Below are positions 8,763 to 18,126 of a stretch of 64,000 nucleotides of DNA, piece after piece; positions within the stretch are counted from its first letter, which is position 1, and each line of letters begins with the position of its first letter. Below the pieces are notes generated by a model. The model saw only the letters and a program-made list of their open reading frames with translations, was not told the origin of the DNA and ran no database searches. Where the stretch lies: positions 1 through 64,000 of the forward strand of contig NZ_DAMBQK010000019.1 in the NCBI RefSeq assembly GCF_032062175.1, in the 5' to 3' direction. The position numbers were made by a program, and so were the translations under genes. The DNA is from Atlantibacter sp032062175 (GTDB lineage Bacteria > Pseudomonadota > Gammaproteobacteria > Enterobacterales > Enterobacteriaceae).

Positions 8763-9889
8763 TGCTTCTCCTCCCGATCCGCAGCGGATTTATCGGCTGG
8801 ATTTTTACGGCCAAGCTGTTTCACCGCCATCACGCTGACGCCACCAACTGCGCCAACCACCGCGCCCAGCAGCCCGACTGCGCTCATGGAGACCGCGCCG
8901 CCTTCCGGGCGATTGACCTCTGGCACCTGCGCACGCGGCGTGGGCTGATGCACTTCGGCAAGCTGGAAGATGCCTTTTTTAAAGCCGATGCCCTCTTCGT
9001 TGCAGCCGTAGCAAGGATGGCCGATGCCGACCGGCCAAATCCCGCCGCCCACATCGCAAAACTCCAGCGTCGAGCAGTTGCCGTAAGTTTCTGGCCCTTT
9101 ACAGCCTAAATGGTACAGGCACCAGCCCTGGCGATGGCCCTCATCGCCGAATTCACGCGCAAAGCGTCCGGCATCGAAATGCGGACGGCGCTCGCAGTTT
9201 TCGTGGATCAGGCGCTCATAGGCGAACAGCGGACGGTTTTTGGTATCCAGCTTCGGCGGGCGATTAAAGGTGATCACATGCGCCACGGTCGCCAGGAAGT
9301 TATGCGGGTTCGGTGGGCAGCCGGGAATATTGATGACTGGAATGTTGGGAATGACATCCTGAAGCGAAACCGCGCCAGTTGGGTTCACGCCCGTCGCCGG
9401 GACGCCGCCCCAGGCCGCGCAGGAACCGATAGCAATCACCGCCGCCGCATTGGCCGCTGCTTCGCGGATATGCTCGACGATGGGCTTACCCGCCACCATG
9501 CAGTAGATGCCGCCGTCTTTCAGCGGAATCGACCCATCCACCACCAGCACAAATTTGCCTTTGTACTGCTCCAGGGCGCGATGTTTGTTTGCTTCAGCCT
9601 GATGACCAAAGGCGGCGGAGAGCACCTCATGGTATTCAAGGGAAATCACATCCAGCACGAGGTTTTCCACCGTGGGATGCGTTGAGCGTAAAAGCGATTC
9701 CGTACAACCGGTACATTCCTGCGCACCAATCCAGACTACCGGCGGACGGGACGGCGAAGACATCGCCTCAACCATCTCCGCTGACGCGGTGCCTGTTAAC
9801 CCCATCGTTGCCGACAATGCTGCACATAGCGTCATGAAATCACGACGTGAAATACCATTATGATAAAAAGCGTTTTGTCCTTCGGACAT
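8759..9889 (-). CDS. hybO: [NiFe] hydrogenase-2 small subunit precursor
   Basis: HybO (376 aa) is the Fe-S small subunit of hydrogenase-2. Residues 13-20 carry the Tat motif (ISRRDFMT), followed by a hydrophobic stretch and an AEM cleavage region. Proximal-cluster cysteines appear in ECTGCTES, and further ligands occur in IGSCAAWGG, PGCPPNP and YHLGCKGPE. A C-terminal membrane helix lies around residues 328-350. It is the first gene of the operon and is preceded by an FNR-type box on the same strand at 10026-10039. It is divergent from hypA-hypF across a 478-bp gap. HybE is its dedicated chaperone. Confidence 0.96.
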   Translation of the reverse strand: MSEGQNAFYHNGISRRDFMTLCAALSATMGLTGTASAEMVEAMSSPSRPPVVWIGAQECTGCTESLLRSTHPTVENLVLDVISLEYHEVLSAAFGHQAEANKHRALEQYKGKFVLVVDGSIPLKDGGIYCMVAGKPIVEHIREAAANAAAVIAIGSCAAWGGVPATGVNPTGAVSLQDVIPNIPVINIPGCPPNPHNFLATVAHVITFNRPPKLDTKNRPLFAYERLIHENCERRPHFDAGRFAREFGDEGHRQGWCLYHLGCKGPETYGNCSTLEFCDVGGGIWPVGIGHPCYGCNEEGIGFKKGIFQLAEVHQPTPRAQVPEVNRPEGGAVSMSAVGLLGAVVGAVGGVSVMAVKQLGRKNPADKSAADREEKH

Positions 9890-9993
9890 GCTGTTCTCCC
9901 GAAAGCCTCTGCTCTGAACGCTCCGGGCGCAGGGAAGCGATCTCCCCTGCGAGGTGAAGTTTCACGAGCATAAAGTCCTTGTTTTCGTTGTGG

Positions 9994-10039
9994 GCTATAC
10001 AGTGAAACTTTTGATAATTATTTTTTTGACACTTATCAA
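9994..10039 (-). promoter_or_regulatory. hybO promoter with FNR-type box
   Basis: Read on the minus strand, TTGAT-AAGT-GTCAA (10039-10026) matches the FNR consensus TTGAT-N4-ATCAA at nine of ten positions. A TGTATA/TATAGC -10-like hexamer lies about 34 bp downstream at 10001-9994, close to a class II FNR layout. Oxygen-responsive control of hyb is expected from the pathway. An imperfect 7-2-7 NarL/NarP-like palindrome (TAACCCG-TA-ATGGGTA) is at 10150-10165. Confidence 0.6.
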
Positions 10040-10367
10040 CGAAACTTTAATTGATTCCGCGTGATGAACAATATTGTGAGGCTGAACGTTTCAGTAATGG
10101 CGAAAGATGAATATTCCGATAATTAAAAAAGTTAATCTTGCGCAAAATATAACCCGTAATGGGTATCTGATAATAATAACATCTTAATTGAGAAGAATTA
10201 TTGATAACGTGCCGCAAGGCGGCTTATCACGGGGGTTGATGATAACTTTGTTAAAACAATTTGATCGGTTTTTAGTAATTACACCTTGCTATCCATCAAT
10301 GAAAAATAAATGGACTTCAGGCAGGGTATATACATGAATTCTTAATTTTAAATTCACACTTTAAAAT
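10040..10367. other. hybO-hypA intergenic region
   Basis: This AT-rich divergent spacer contains the NarL/NarP-like element at 10150-10165 (right heptamer perfect, left 5 of 7). It also has an interrupted inverted repeat at 10203-10228 (GATAA-CGT-GCCGC, AAG, GCGGC-TTATC). No open frame of note was seen. Confidence 0.4.
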
Positions 10368-10709
10368 ATGCATGAATTATCGTTAGCCCAGGGCGTTATT
10401 CAGTTACTGGAAGATCAAGCCGCTACCGGACATTTCCAGCGCATCACTCATGTCTGGCTGGATGTCGGCGCGCTGGCGTGCGTTGAGCTTTCCTCTTTGC
10501 AGTTTGGTCTTGAGGTGGCACGCCGGGGAACCGTGGCGTCCGAAGCGCAGTTTCATATTGATATTGTGCCGGCGAAAGGCTGGTGTTTTGCCTGCGACAG
10601 CGCGTTTAGCGCCGAACAGCACGCATCACCTTGTCCGCACTGCGGCTCCTGGGAGATCCAGATTGATAAGGGCAACGCGATGCGGGTGCGTGAAATGGAG
10701 GTCGAATGA
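10368..10709 (+). CDS. hydrogenase nickel incorporation protein HypA/HybF
   Basis: This 113-residue HypA/HybF family metallochaperone acts with HypB to deliver nickel to hydrogenase large subunits. The nickel ligand His2 is present in MHELSL. The structural zinc site is formed by Cys73, Cys76, Cys89 and Cys92 (CFAC...CPHC). It overlaps hypF by 4 bp. Because hybF is missing from the hyb operon next door, this divergent gene probably supplies that function for hydrogenase-2. Sequence alone cannot separate the names hypA and hybF. Confidence 0.92.
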   Translation: MHELSLAQGVIQLLEDQAATGHFQRITHVWLDVGALACVELSSLQFGLEVARRGTVASEAQFHIDIVPAKGWCFACDSAFSAEQHASPCPHCGSWEIQIDKGNAMRVREMEVE

Positions 10710-12943
10710 CCCGGCTTCCCGGCGTGCAGCTGCATATTCGCGGTAAAGTCCAGGGCGTGGGGTTTCGGCCTTTTGTCTGGCAGTTGGCGCAGCAGTTGGA
10801 TCTTAAAGGCGACGTCTGCAATACCGGTAATGGCGTGGTGGTGCGTATTGCTGGCGGCGAAGGCGATTTTGTCGCGCGGCTATACGCGCAATGTCCGCTG
10901 CTGGCCGCTATCCATTCCGTGACGCGCAGTGAGATATTCTGGGATGTCGCGCCGCAGGATTTTGTGATCGTGCAAAGCCAGCAGTGCGCGATGGATACGC
11001 AAATCGTCCCCGATGCCGCCACTTGCCCGGCCTGTCTCGAAGAAATAAATACCCCTGGCAACCGGCGCTACCGCTACCCGTTCACCAACTGCACTCACTG
11101 CGGCCCCCGGCTCACCATTATTAAGGCGATGCCTTATGACCGCGCGTACACCGTGATGGCGGCATTTCCGCTCTGCCCGGACTGCGAGCGTGAATACCGC
11201 AACCCGCTGGACCGCCGTTTCCATGCCCAGCCGCTGGCCTGCCCGGTTTGCGGCCCGCAGCTTTTCTGGCCACAGGGCGATGAAACCCTGTATCGCGATG
11301 ACGCGCTGAAGGCTGCCGTGGCGGCGTTGCAACGCGGCGAGATCGTCGCCATCAAAGGATTGGGCGGGATGCACCTGGCGGTAGACGCGCGCAGCGACCA
11401 CGCGGTGTTACGGCTGCGCGAACGCAAACAGCGCCCCGCGAAACCGCTGGCGGTGATGCTGCCGGATGGCGCTGGTCTGCCCGATGCGGCGCTGTCTCTG
11501 TTGCGATCCCCCGCTGCGCCGGTGGTGCTGGTGGATGCGCAAACCGTTTCCGGCCTGAGCTGCCATATCGCCCCCGGTCTCGGCGAAGCGGGCGTGATGC
11601 TGCCTGCTAACCCGTTGCAGCATCTGCTGTTGCAGGCGTTTGGCGCACCGCTGGTGATGACCTCCGGCAATCTGAACGGCAGACCGCCCGCCATCACCAA
11701 TCAGCAGGCGCTGGATGAGCTGGCGGATATCGCCGACGGCTGGCTGCTGCACAACCGTGATATCAACCAGCGCATGGATGATTCCGTGGTGCGCCAGAGC
11801 GGCGAAGTGCTGCGCCGCGCCCGTGGCTATGTGCCCGACGCGATTGCGCTGCCGCCGGGTTTTGAAGGGCTACCGCCCGTGCTGGCAGTGGGCGCGGATC
11901 TAAAAAACACTTTCTGTTTGCTGCGCGGCAACAGCGCCGTGCTGAGCCAGCATCTGGGCGATCTCACCGAAGAACGCGTCCCTGAGCAGTGGCGGCTGGC
12001 GCTGAAAATAATGCGTGAGCTGTATGATTTCACCCCGGCGCGGGTCGTGGTGGATGCCCATCCGGGTTACCTCAGTAGCCAGATGGGCCGCGAAATGAAT
12101 GCCTCGCCAGACGTAGTGTTGCATCACCACGCCCATGCCGCCGCTTGCCTGGCAGAGCACCAGTGGCCGCTGGATGGCGGGGCGGTTATTGCGCTCACGC
12201 TCGACGGCATCGGCTACGGCGCGGATGACCAACTGTGGGGCGGTGAGTGCCTGTTGGTGGATTATGACCATTGTGAGCGGTTGGGCGGATTACCGGCGGT
12301 GGCGCTGCCCGGCGGCGATCTGGCGGCGCGCCAGCCGTGGCGCAATCTGCTGGCGCAGTGGCAGGCGTTTGTGCCTGACTGGCAGAGCTATCCAGAAGCT
12401 AAAGTATTGCACTCACACGCCTGGGAGGTGCTGGCGCGCGCCATTGCGCGGCAAATCAATGCGCCGCTGGCCTCGTCGACCGGGCGGCTGTTTGATGCGG
12501 TGGCCTGTGCGCTGGGTCTGGCGCCGGACACGCAAAGCTATGAGGGCGAAGTCGCCTGCCGGCTGGAAGCGCTGGCGATGCAGGCGGTGGAGACCGCGCA
12601 TCCGGTCACGTTGCCGTTTATCAATGATGCGCTGGATATGGCTGCTTTCTGGCAGCAGTGGCTGGCCTGGCAAGCGCCGGATGCCGAACGGGCATACGCA
12701 TTTCACGACGCGCTGGCGCAGGGCTTTGCGGAAATGGCGCGTCATCACGCCGGGCAACACGGCCTCAACACTGTCGTGTTTTCCGGCGGCGTGCTGCATA
12801 ACCGGTTACTGAAAGCGCGTTTTGCCTACTATCTGGCGGATTTCGATCTGCGTTTCCCGATGCAGCTTCCGGCGGGGGACGGCGCGGTATCCTTCGGCCA
12901 GGCGGTAGTGGCAGCGGCGCGCTGGCTGCGCAATCAGCCCTGA
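10706..12943 (+). CDS. hypF: carbamoyltransferase HypF
   Basis: HypF (745 aa) makes the cyanide ligands of the NiFe site from carbamoyl phosphate and transfers the thiocarboxamide to HypE. Its domains in order are: an N-terminal acylphosphatase domain (GKVQGVGFRPF, residues 14-24); two zinc-finger modules with CPAC...CTHC and CPDC...CPVC at about 108-190; a YrdC/Sua5-like domain (about 200-385); and a C-terminal Kae1-like carbamoyltransferase domain with HHHAHAAACLAEH near residue 473. The length is normal for the family. It forms an operon with the HypA homologue. The last 10 bp overlap the 3' end of the converging nrfFG gene. Confidence 0.95.
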   Translation: MTRLPGVQLHIRGKVQGVGFRPFVWQLAQQLDLKGDVCNTGNGVVVRIAGGEGDFVARLYAQCPLLAAIHSVTRSEIFWDVAPQDFVIVQSQQCAMDTQIVPDAATCPACLEEINTPGNRRYRYPFTNCTHCGPRLTIIKAMPYDRAYTVMAAFPLCPDCEREYRNPLDRRFHAQPLACPVCGPQLFWPQGDETLYRDDALKAAVAALQRGEIVAIKGLGGMHLAVDARSDHAVLRLRERKQRPAKPLAVMLPDGAGLPDAALSLLRSPAAPVVLVDAQTVSGLSCHIAPGLGEAGVMLPANPLQHLLLQAFGAPLVMTSGNLNGRPPAITNQQALDELADIADGWLLHNRDINQRMDDSVVRQSGEVLRRARGYVPDAIALPPGFEGLPPVLAVGADLKNTFCLLRGNSAVLSQHLGDLTEERVPEQWRLALKIMRELYDFTPARVVVDAHPGYLSSQMGREMNASPDVVLHHHAHAAACLAEHQWPLDGGAVIALTLDGIGYGADDQLWGGECLLVDYDHCERLGGLPAVALPGGDLAARQPWRNLLAQWQAFVPDWQSYPEAKVLHSHAWEVLARAIARQINAPLASSTGRLFDAVACALGLAPDTQSYEGEVACRLEALAMQAVETAHPVTLPFINDALDMAAFWQQWLAWQAPDAERAYAFHDALAQGFAEMARHHAGQHGLNTVVFSGGVLHNRLLKARFAYYLADFDLRFPMQLPAGDGAVSFGQAVVAAARWLRNQP

Positions 12944-14040
12944 TTTTGCAGCATCTTCGCCATGTTGATGGCTTCGATCAGCTTCGCCCGGTTAACGCGC
13001 GGTGAGTTGAGATCGAGCAGCCGTTGCCACTGGCTGATGGCTTCGGCGTAATCGGCATGCATAAAGGCATCGGAGGCCAGCAGCATGCGGGCCGTCACTT
13101 CGTTACTGTCGAGCGCCAGGGCCTTGTCGATAAGCTGGCGGGTTTCTTCCGTCATCTTCTGTCCGGCCTGGTAGTAACGCACCGTGGCGAGCGCCGACCA
13201 CAGCTCGGCATTCTCGCCGCGCAACAGCATCGCGCGCTGATACGCCCGGTACGCATTCTGGTAACTGTTGCGGTAAAGATAGTATTCGCCCAGCTCCGCC
13301 CACAGCGTGCTGTCCTGTGGATTGGCGCGGATTTTTTTCTGGAGCGCGGCGAGCTGCTGTTCCACCCTTTCTTCGTCGGTAAAATTCAGCAGCGGATCGG
13401 CCAGACGTTTATGCTCAGCCATCACCGCCGGCGCGCGGCCCGTTAACGCATAAATCCCCCCGCTGACCAGCAGTACGGCACCTAGCATTACCCACACCGC
13501 GCGCAAAGGCAGCGCGCGCTGCGGCTGCCAGTTAGCCGCTGGCGTATCGGGAATATCCTGCGCCAGCTCCTGTTTTAACGCTTCATCCTGGGTTTGCGAC
13601 TGCGCGTGGCGGGCTATCGTGCCCTGGGCGCGGAGGATCACATCGTCCTGCCTGCGCGCGCCACGCCGCCGCATCCACACCATCGCCAGGCCAATGCCCA
13701 ACAGCAGGGCCAGCGGTGTAAACCACAGAATGCTGGTTTCGCGCTGTAGCCGTGGGTTATAGCGAACAAACTCCCCGTAGCGCGACGTCATAAAGGTCAT
13801 GATTTCCGCTTCGGATTTGCCCGCTTCGGTCAGGGCATACACTTCATGGCGCATACTGACCGCCACTGGCGAATTGGATTCCAGCAGGCTCTGGTTCTGG
13901 CACTGCGGGCAACGTAGCTGCCCGGCCACTTTTAGCGCCTGCTGTTGCTGTTCAGGGCTGTGGAATTCCCAGGTATCCACCAGTTGTGCCTGGCACAGCG
14001 GCGCGAGCAGCACCCACAGCAGGATGATGAGCTTACGCAT
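12934..14040 (-). CDS. fused cytochrome c552 heme-lyase subunits NrfF-NrfG
   Basis: This is one 368-residue protein where E. coli K-12 has two, NrfF (127 aa) and NrfG (198 aa). Residues 1-125 match NrfF: a signal peptide, then LRCPQC with the redox pair Cys44/Cys47 that reduces apocytochrome heme-binding cysteines, then a membrane helix at about 105-123. A linker of about 50 residues leads to a second helix (about 178-196). A TPR domain like NrfG (about 215-368) ends LLDLNSPRVNRAKLIEAINMAKM. The same architecture occurs in E. coli CcmH. NrfE, F and G attach the unusual Lys-ligated heme of NrfA. The gene overlaps nrfE by 8 bp. Confidence 0.93.
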   Translation of the reverse strand: MRKLIILLWVLLAPLCQAQLVDTWEFHSPEQQQQALKVAGQLRCPQCQNQSLLESNSPVAVSMRHEVYALTEAGKSEAEIMTFMTSRYGEFVRYNPRLQRETSILWFTPLALLLGIGLAMVWMRRRGARRQDDVILRAQGTIARHAQSQTQDEALKQELAQDIPDTPAANWQPQRALPLRAVWVMLGAVLLVSGGIYALTGRAPAVMAEHKRLADPLLNFTDEERVEQQLAALQKKIRANPQDSTLWAELGEYYLYRNSYQNAYRAYQRAMLLRGENAELWSALATVRYYQAGQKMTEETRQLIDKALALDSNEVTARMLLASDAFMHADYAEAISQWQRLLDLNSPRVNRAKLIEAINMAKMLQNQG

Positions 14041-15910
14041 AGGCTTTTCTCCCGCGCCACCAGCCCAGTAGCGCGCCCGCCATCATGATCCCGGCGCCAA
14101 ACCACACCCAGCGGATGCCGCTCTGCACGTAAAAGCGCATGGCGTAACGGTTGTCGCCGGTTTTTTCACCCATCACCACATACCATTCAGTTAGCACATC
14201 CCAGGCGATACCCGGCTCGATCATCAACTGGCTACGGGCGGTGTAAAAACGCCGCTCCGGGGCGACCTGGGCAACCGGCTGGTTATTCCGGCTGATGTCG
14301 ATAATCGCTTGCTCAGCGGTATAGTTTTTTCCGGCCAGCAGATTCAGGGTGTGGAAGCGGAACTGGTAGCCCGCCACGCTGACCTGCTCGCCCTGGGTGA
14401 CGTTAAGGCTTATTTCCTGTTTTTCGCCGGAGGAGAACACAATCCCCAGGGCAAAAATCCCGACGCCGGTGTGGGCCAGCAGCATCGGCAACTGGCGCGT
14501 TAACAGGGCGGGCGAGGTCAGCCATTGCGCGCTCAATACCCAGCACACCAGCGCTGTGGCGCAGGCGACAATCATCCCGTGAGTATGCAGGGCAACCGCG
14601 ACCAGCACACCGATGGCGAGCGAGCCGAACAGGCGCAGGCGCGTCCAGCGTGGGCTGCGTTTCCAGTAGCTTCCCGCCGCCAGACCGATGACCAGTAACA
14701 TCGCCAGGCCAAACGGCAGCAGCACGGTATTGAAATAGGGCGCGCCTACCGAAATTTTGCCCCAGCCGAACAGGGTATACAGCATCGGATACAGCGTGCC
14801 TAACAGGACAATCACGACCACGGCGGTAAACAGCAGCAGGCACAGCAATAGCCAGGTTTCCCGCGACCATCCCGCGAAGCGTGCCGCAGGCTTCCACTCT
14901 TTGGCACGCCAGCCGTACAGCGCCAGCGCGCCGGCGCTCAGGGCGATAAACAAGGTGAACAGCGGGGCGGCGCGTTCGTTATCCAGCGCGAAGGCGTGAA
15001 CCGACACCAGCACGCCCGACCGCACGATGAGCGTGCCCAACAGGCTGAAAATAAACCCGAAAATCGCCAGCAACAGCGACCAGTGGCGGAACACGCCGCG
15101 CGCGCGGGTGGCGTACAGGCTGTGCATCAACGCGCTGGCGGTGAGCCACGGCAGTAACGAGGCGTTTTCCACCGGGTCCCAGAACCACCAGCCGCCCCAG
15201 CCCAGCTCGCTGTAGGCCCACCAGGAGCCGAGCACGATACCGGCGGTTAAGGCACTCCAGGCGGGCACCGTCCAGCGCCAGCATAGCCCGGCCATCGCTG
15301 CGTTAAATTCTCCGCGCAGCAGGGCGGCAAGCGAAACAGCGGCGGCGACAGTCAGGCCGCCGTAGCCCAGATATAGCAGCGGCGGATGCAGGATCAGCCC
15401 GATATGTTGCAGCATCGGGTTTAAATCGCGCCCTTCAATGGCGGGCGGGAAAATGCGGGTAAACGGGTCGGAATACAGCAGCACGAAGATCAGCAGCGCG
15501 GCGGTAATGATACCGAGCAGGGCGAGCGTCAGCGCGAAAAACGGGTCCTGGGCGTGACGATAGCGCCAGGCGAACAGGGCGCTCCAGCCGGATAAACACA
15601 GCACCCACAGCAATAATGACCCTTCATGCCCGCCCCAGACGGCAGCGAGCTTGAGGCCAAACGGCAACTGGCGGTGGCCGTGCTGGGCCACATACACCAG
15701 GGTGAAATCATCGGTAAGGAACGCCAGGATCAGCAACCCAAAGGCCAGCAGTAGCAGGCCGAACTGGGCGAGGGTAAGAGAACTGGCCAGGCGCGAAACG
15801 CCGGACCAGTGAGAACGGTATCCGGCAAGCGCCAGCCAGGCTGTCGCCGTCGAGATACCACAGGCAAGAAGCAGTGCTATAAACCCAAGCTCGGGCAACA
15901 TCAGTTCCAC
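14033..15910 (-). CDS. nrfE: cytochrome c552 heme lyase NrfE (CcmF family)
   Basis: This 625-residue polytopic CcmF/NrfE-family protein inserts heme into NrfA at its special CxxCK motif. The family signatures are present: WGGHEGSLLLW near residue 92, and the tryptophan-rich heme-handling segment GWGGWWFWDPVENASLLPW near residues 215-235. About 14-15 hydrophobic helices can be traced. It is longer than the E. coli NrfE annotation (552 aa) and closer to CcmF, but its position between nrfD and nrfFG assigns it to the nrf operon. It overlaps the downstream gene by 8 bp. Confidence 0.92.
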   Translation of the reverse strand: MELMLPELGFIALLLACGISTATAWLALAGYRSHWSGVSRLASSLTLAQFGLLLLAFGLLILAFLTDDFTLVYVAQHGHRQLPFGLKLAAVWGGHEGSLLLWVLCLSGWSALFAWRYRHAQDPFFALTLALLGIITAALLIFVLLYSDPFTRIFPPAIEGRDLNPMLQHIGLILHPPLLYLGYGGLTVAAAVSLAALLRGEFNAAMAGLCWRWTVPAWSALTAGIVLGSWWAYSELGWGGWWFWDPVENASLLPWLTASALMHSLYATRARGVFRHWSLLLAIFGFIFSLLGTLIVRSGVLVSVHAFALDNERAAPLFTLFIALSAGALALYGWRAKEWKPAARFAGWSRETWLLLCLLLFTAVVVIVLLGTLYPMLYTLFGWGKISVGAPYFNTVLLPFGLAMLLVIGLAAGSYWKRSPRWTRLRLFGSLAIGVLVAVALHTHGMIVACATALVCWVLSAQWLTSPALLTRQLPMLLAHTGVGIFALGIVFSSGEKQEISLNVTQGEQVSVAGYQFRFHTLNLLAGKNYTAEQAIIDISRNNQPVAQVAPERRFYTARSQLMIEPGIAWDVLTEWYVVMGEKTGDNRYAMRFYVQSGIRWVWFGAGIMMAGALLGWWRGRKAYA

Positions 15911-15922
15911 TGTTCATCCTGT

Positions 15923-16873
15923 TCAGACAACGGTTAATTGCCCCGCATAGAGGATAAAAAAGCGCAGTAATAAGACGCCGGTCAGGCTGGCACCGCTGAT
16001 CAACAGCACGCCAGAAGGCGTCGCGGCCTGTGGCAGCAGCCGTTTCAGCAGCATCGGGATTAACAGCCCGATGCCCACTACGCCAATCCAGAACCACCAG
16101 GTCCAGAACCCGCCGCCGAGCGCCGCCACCAGCGAACGCATTTTCCCGTCATCCCCTAACGCCAGGCCGACGAAAAACGCCGCCAGCAGGAAGATTTCCA
16201 GCCAGACCACCGGCGTTTCCAGCTTATGGAGAAAGTGCGCCTCTTTGTTATGCGGGTCGCGGAACATGGCGAGCAGCGCCACCGCCGCGCCGGATGAAAT
16301 CCCCGAGAACAAAAACAGCGCCGGAAGGATCGGGTTGTTCAGCAGCGGATAGGACTTCAGCGCCGACAGCAGGAAACCGGTATACGCCCCCAGCAGCACT
16401 GCCAGCACCAGCATCAGCGTTTCGATTGAACGTTGAAACGGCGTCAGCCAGCCGAGCACGGTACGCACCAACGTGAGGCGCGGCAGCCAGCGCTGTTGCA
16501 GTTTTAGCACGTCGCTTTCAAAGATTTTCGCCAGCCAGACAACCATCACCGCCATGTAGACCTGGAACAGCATCACACCCATCGACATCACCGAGGTGAG
16601 GCTGTAATGGAACATCAGCTTCCAGAAGGTCCAGGGCCGCGTCAGGTGCAAAATCAGGATCAGCAGGCCGAGAATAATGGTGGTCGGTGCCAGCACCAGC
16701 GTGGTGCGGATCAACGTACTTTGCGCGCCGCCCAGCGTCGGGTGGTAACGGCGCAGCAGAATCGACAGCGTAACCAGCCCGGCCGAAATACCAATCAGAA
16801 ACAGATAGACGGCAATCGGCCAGTCCCACACCAGTGATTCAAAATGGAACGGGGTTGGATTCACGGGGTTCAT
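15923..16873 (-). CDS. nrfD: nitrite reductase complex membrane subunit NrfD
   Basis: NrfD (316 aa) is the polytopic quinol-oxidising subunit that hands electrons to NrfC. Eight hydrophobic helices can be read, and the sequence begins MNPVNPTPFHFESLVWDWPIAVYLF-like with the family tryptophans. It overlaps the end of nrfC by 4 bp (ATGA). The hydrogenase-2 subunit HybB in this window belongs to the same NrfD/PsrC superfamily, so both complexes couple to the quinone pool through related membrane proteins. Confidence 0.95.
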   Translation of the reverse strand: MNPVNPTPFHFESLVWDWPIAVYLFLIGISAGLVTLSILLRRYHPTLGGAQSTLIRTTLVLAPTTIILGLLILILHLTRPWTFWKLMFHYSLTSVMSMGVMLFQVYMAVMVVWLAKIFESDVLKLQQRWLPRLTLVRTVLGWLTPFQRSIETLMLVLAVLLGAYTGFLLSALKSYPLLNNPILPALFLFSGISSGAAVALLAMFRDPHNKEAHFLHKLETPVVWLEIFLLAAFFVGLALGDDGKMRSLVAALGGGFWTWWFWIGVVGIGLLIPMLLKRLLPQAATPSGVLLISGASLTGVLLLRFFILYAGQLTVV

Positions 16874-17541
16874 TGGGTGACCTCCCCATATTTAAACGGC
16901 ACGCGGTACACCTTGGGTTTAGTGCCCAGCGCCAGCTTGTAACGGTAGGTCGGTTTCTTCGCCAGCATCAACGAAATCTCGCTATTGGGATCGTCGAGAT
17001 TGCCGAAGGTCAGTGCGCTGGTGGGGCATGAAAGCACACAGGCCGGCAGTTTGCCTTCCTTGAGGTTAGTCTTGCGGCAAAAATCGCATTTATCCGCCGT
17101 TTTGTTTTCCGGGTGGATAAACCGCACGCGGTAAGGGCAGGCGGCGATGCAGTACTGGCAGCCTACGCACAGGTCGGGGTTCACATCCACGATGCCGGTC
17201 GCCGCGTCGCGGAACGATGCGCCGGTCGGGCACACGTCCACGCACGGCGCGTGATCGCAGTGCTGGCAAGATTTACGGAAGAACTGGTATTTCACATCCG
17301 GAAACTCGCCGATGGGTTCGCTCTGAATAATCGTCAGACGCGATACCCCTTTAGGCACATTGTTCACTTCGCGGCAGGCGTCCATGCAGGCCGTGCAGCC
17401 AATACACTTCGACTCGTCGTGGATCATGCCGTAGCGCACGCCGTTGATGGTGAGCGCCTGAGCAATTGAAACTCCCATCGTTCCGCTCACGGCGATCAAT
17501 GCCCCCATTCTGGTAACGAATTGACGACGAGAGCATGTCAT
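16870..17541 (-). CDS. nrfC: nitrite reductase complex ferredoxin-like subunit NrfC
   Basis: NrfC (223 aa) is a periplasmic four-cluster ferredoxin-like protein that transfers electrons from NrfD to NrfB. The N-terminus has a twin-arginine Tat motif (CSRRQFVTR). Cysteine groups CIGCTAC, CQHCDHAPC, CVGCQYC and CDFCRK supply the [4Fe-4S] ligands. It overlaps nrfB by 4 bp and nrfD by 4 bp, so these three genes are translationally coupled. Confidence 0.95.
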   Translation of the reverse strand: MTCSRRQFVTRMGALIAVSGTMGVSIAQALTINGVRYGMIHDESKCIGCTACMDACREVNNVPKGVSRLTIIQSEPIGEFPDVKYQFFRKSCQHCDHAPCVDVCPTGASFRDAATGIVDVNPDLCVGCQYCIAACPYRVRFIHPENKTADKCDFCRKTNLKEGKLPACVLSCPTSALTFGNLDDPNSEISLMLAKKPTYRYKLALGTKPKVYRVPFKYGEVTQ

Positions 17542-18104
17542 GGATGATCCTTACCCAGATGAACCGAGGAGGGATTGAACGCAGGATTGTCGCGCTGTTC
17601 GCGGTGGCAATCGACGCAAAGCTTGATTCGACTCTTATCGTTCAGGGTCTGCATGGTGTCCTGCTTCGGATGCAGATTATGGCAGCTGGCGCAGGCGACT
17701 TTGGTGGCATGCACGTTATGCGGCCAGAACGCTTTTTGCAGTTGCTCCGGCAGGTGGCACGCCATACAGATGCTGTTCTGCTGCTCGACGGTGTACATCG
17801 GATCGTTAAACCGCATGGCATCTTTCACGCCGTTGCGGTGTTCCGGCGAAATATTGCCGTGGCAGTTGGTACAGGTAACCGGCAAATTGTTGTTCGGGTT
17901 GATGGCCTCTGCGTGTTTTCCGTGCATCCCTTCTTTTTCGGGCTTATGGCAATCCAGGCACGCTTTATCAGGGTTGCGCTGTTGCGTCACGGTCCACTGC
18001 GAATCGGTATCTGCCTGGGAAGACGGCGCAGCCTGTACGGGTAATATCCATAAACAGCCTAACGCCAGCACCCCAGCAGTAAATAACGAACGTAGTACGC
18101 TCAT
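17538..18104 (-). CDS. nrfB: pentaheme cytochrome c NrfB
   Basis: NrfB (188 aa from the chosen start) is the periplasmic electron donor to NrfA. Five CxxCH heme sites are present: CLDCH, CTNCH, CMACH, CASCH and CVDCH. It begins MSVLRSLFTAGVLA, a Sec signal with cleavage near VQAAP, exactly as in E. coli. The start at 18104 was chosen over an in-frame ATG seven codons upstream because GGAG lies 5 bp before it and because of this match. The intergenic region in front carries a 126-bp imperfect palindrome. Confidence 0.95.
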   Translation of the reverse strand: MSVLRSLFTAGVLALGCLWILPVQAAPSSQADTDSQWTVTQQRNPDKACLDCHKPEKEGMHGKHAEAINPNNNLPVTCTNCHGNISPEHRNGVKDAMRFNDPMYTVEQQNSICMACHLPEQLQKAFWPHNVHATKVACASCHNLHPKQDTMQTLNDKSRIKLCVDCHREQRDNPAFNPSSVHLGKDHP

Positions 18105-18126
18105 ATTGACTCCATTTTTCGCCACC

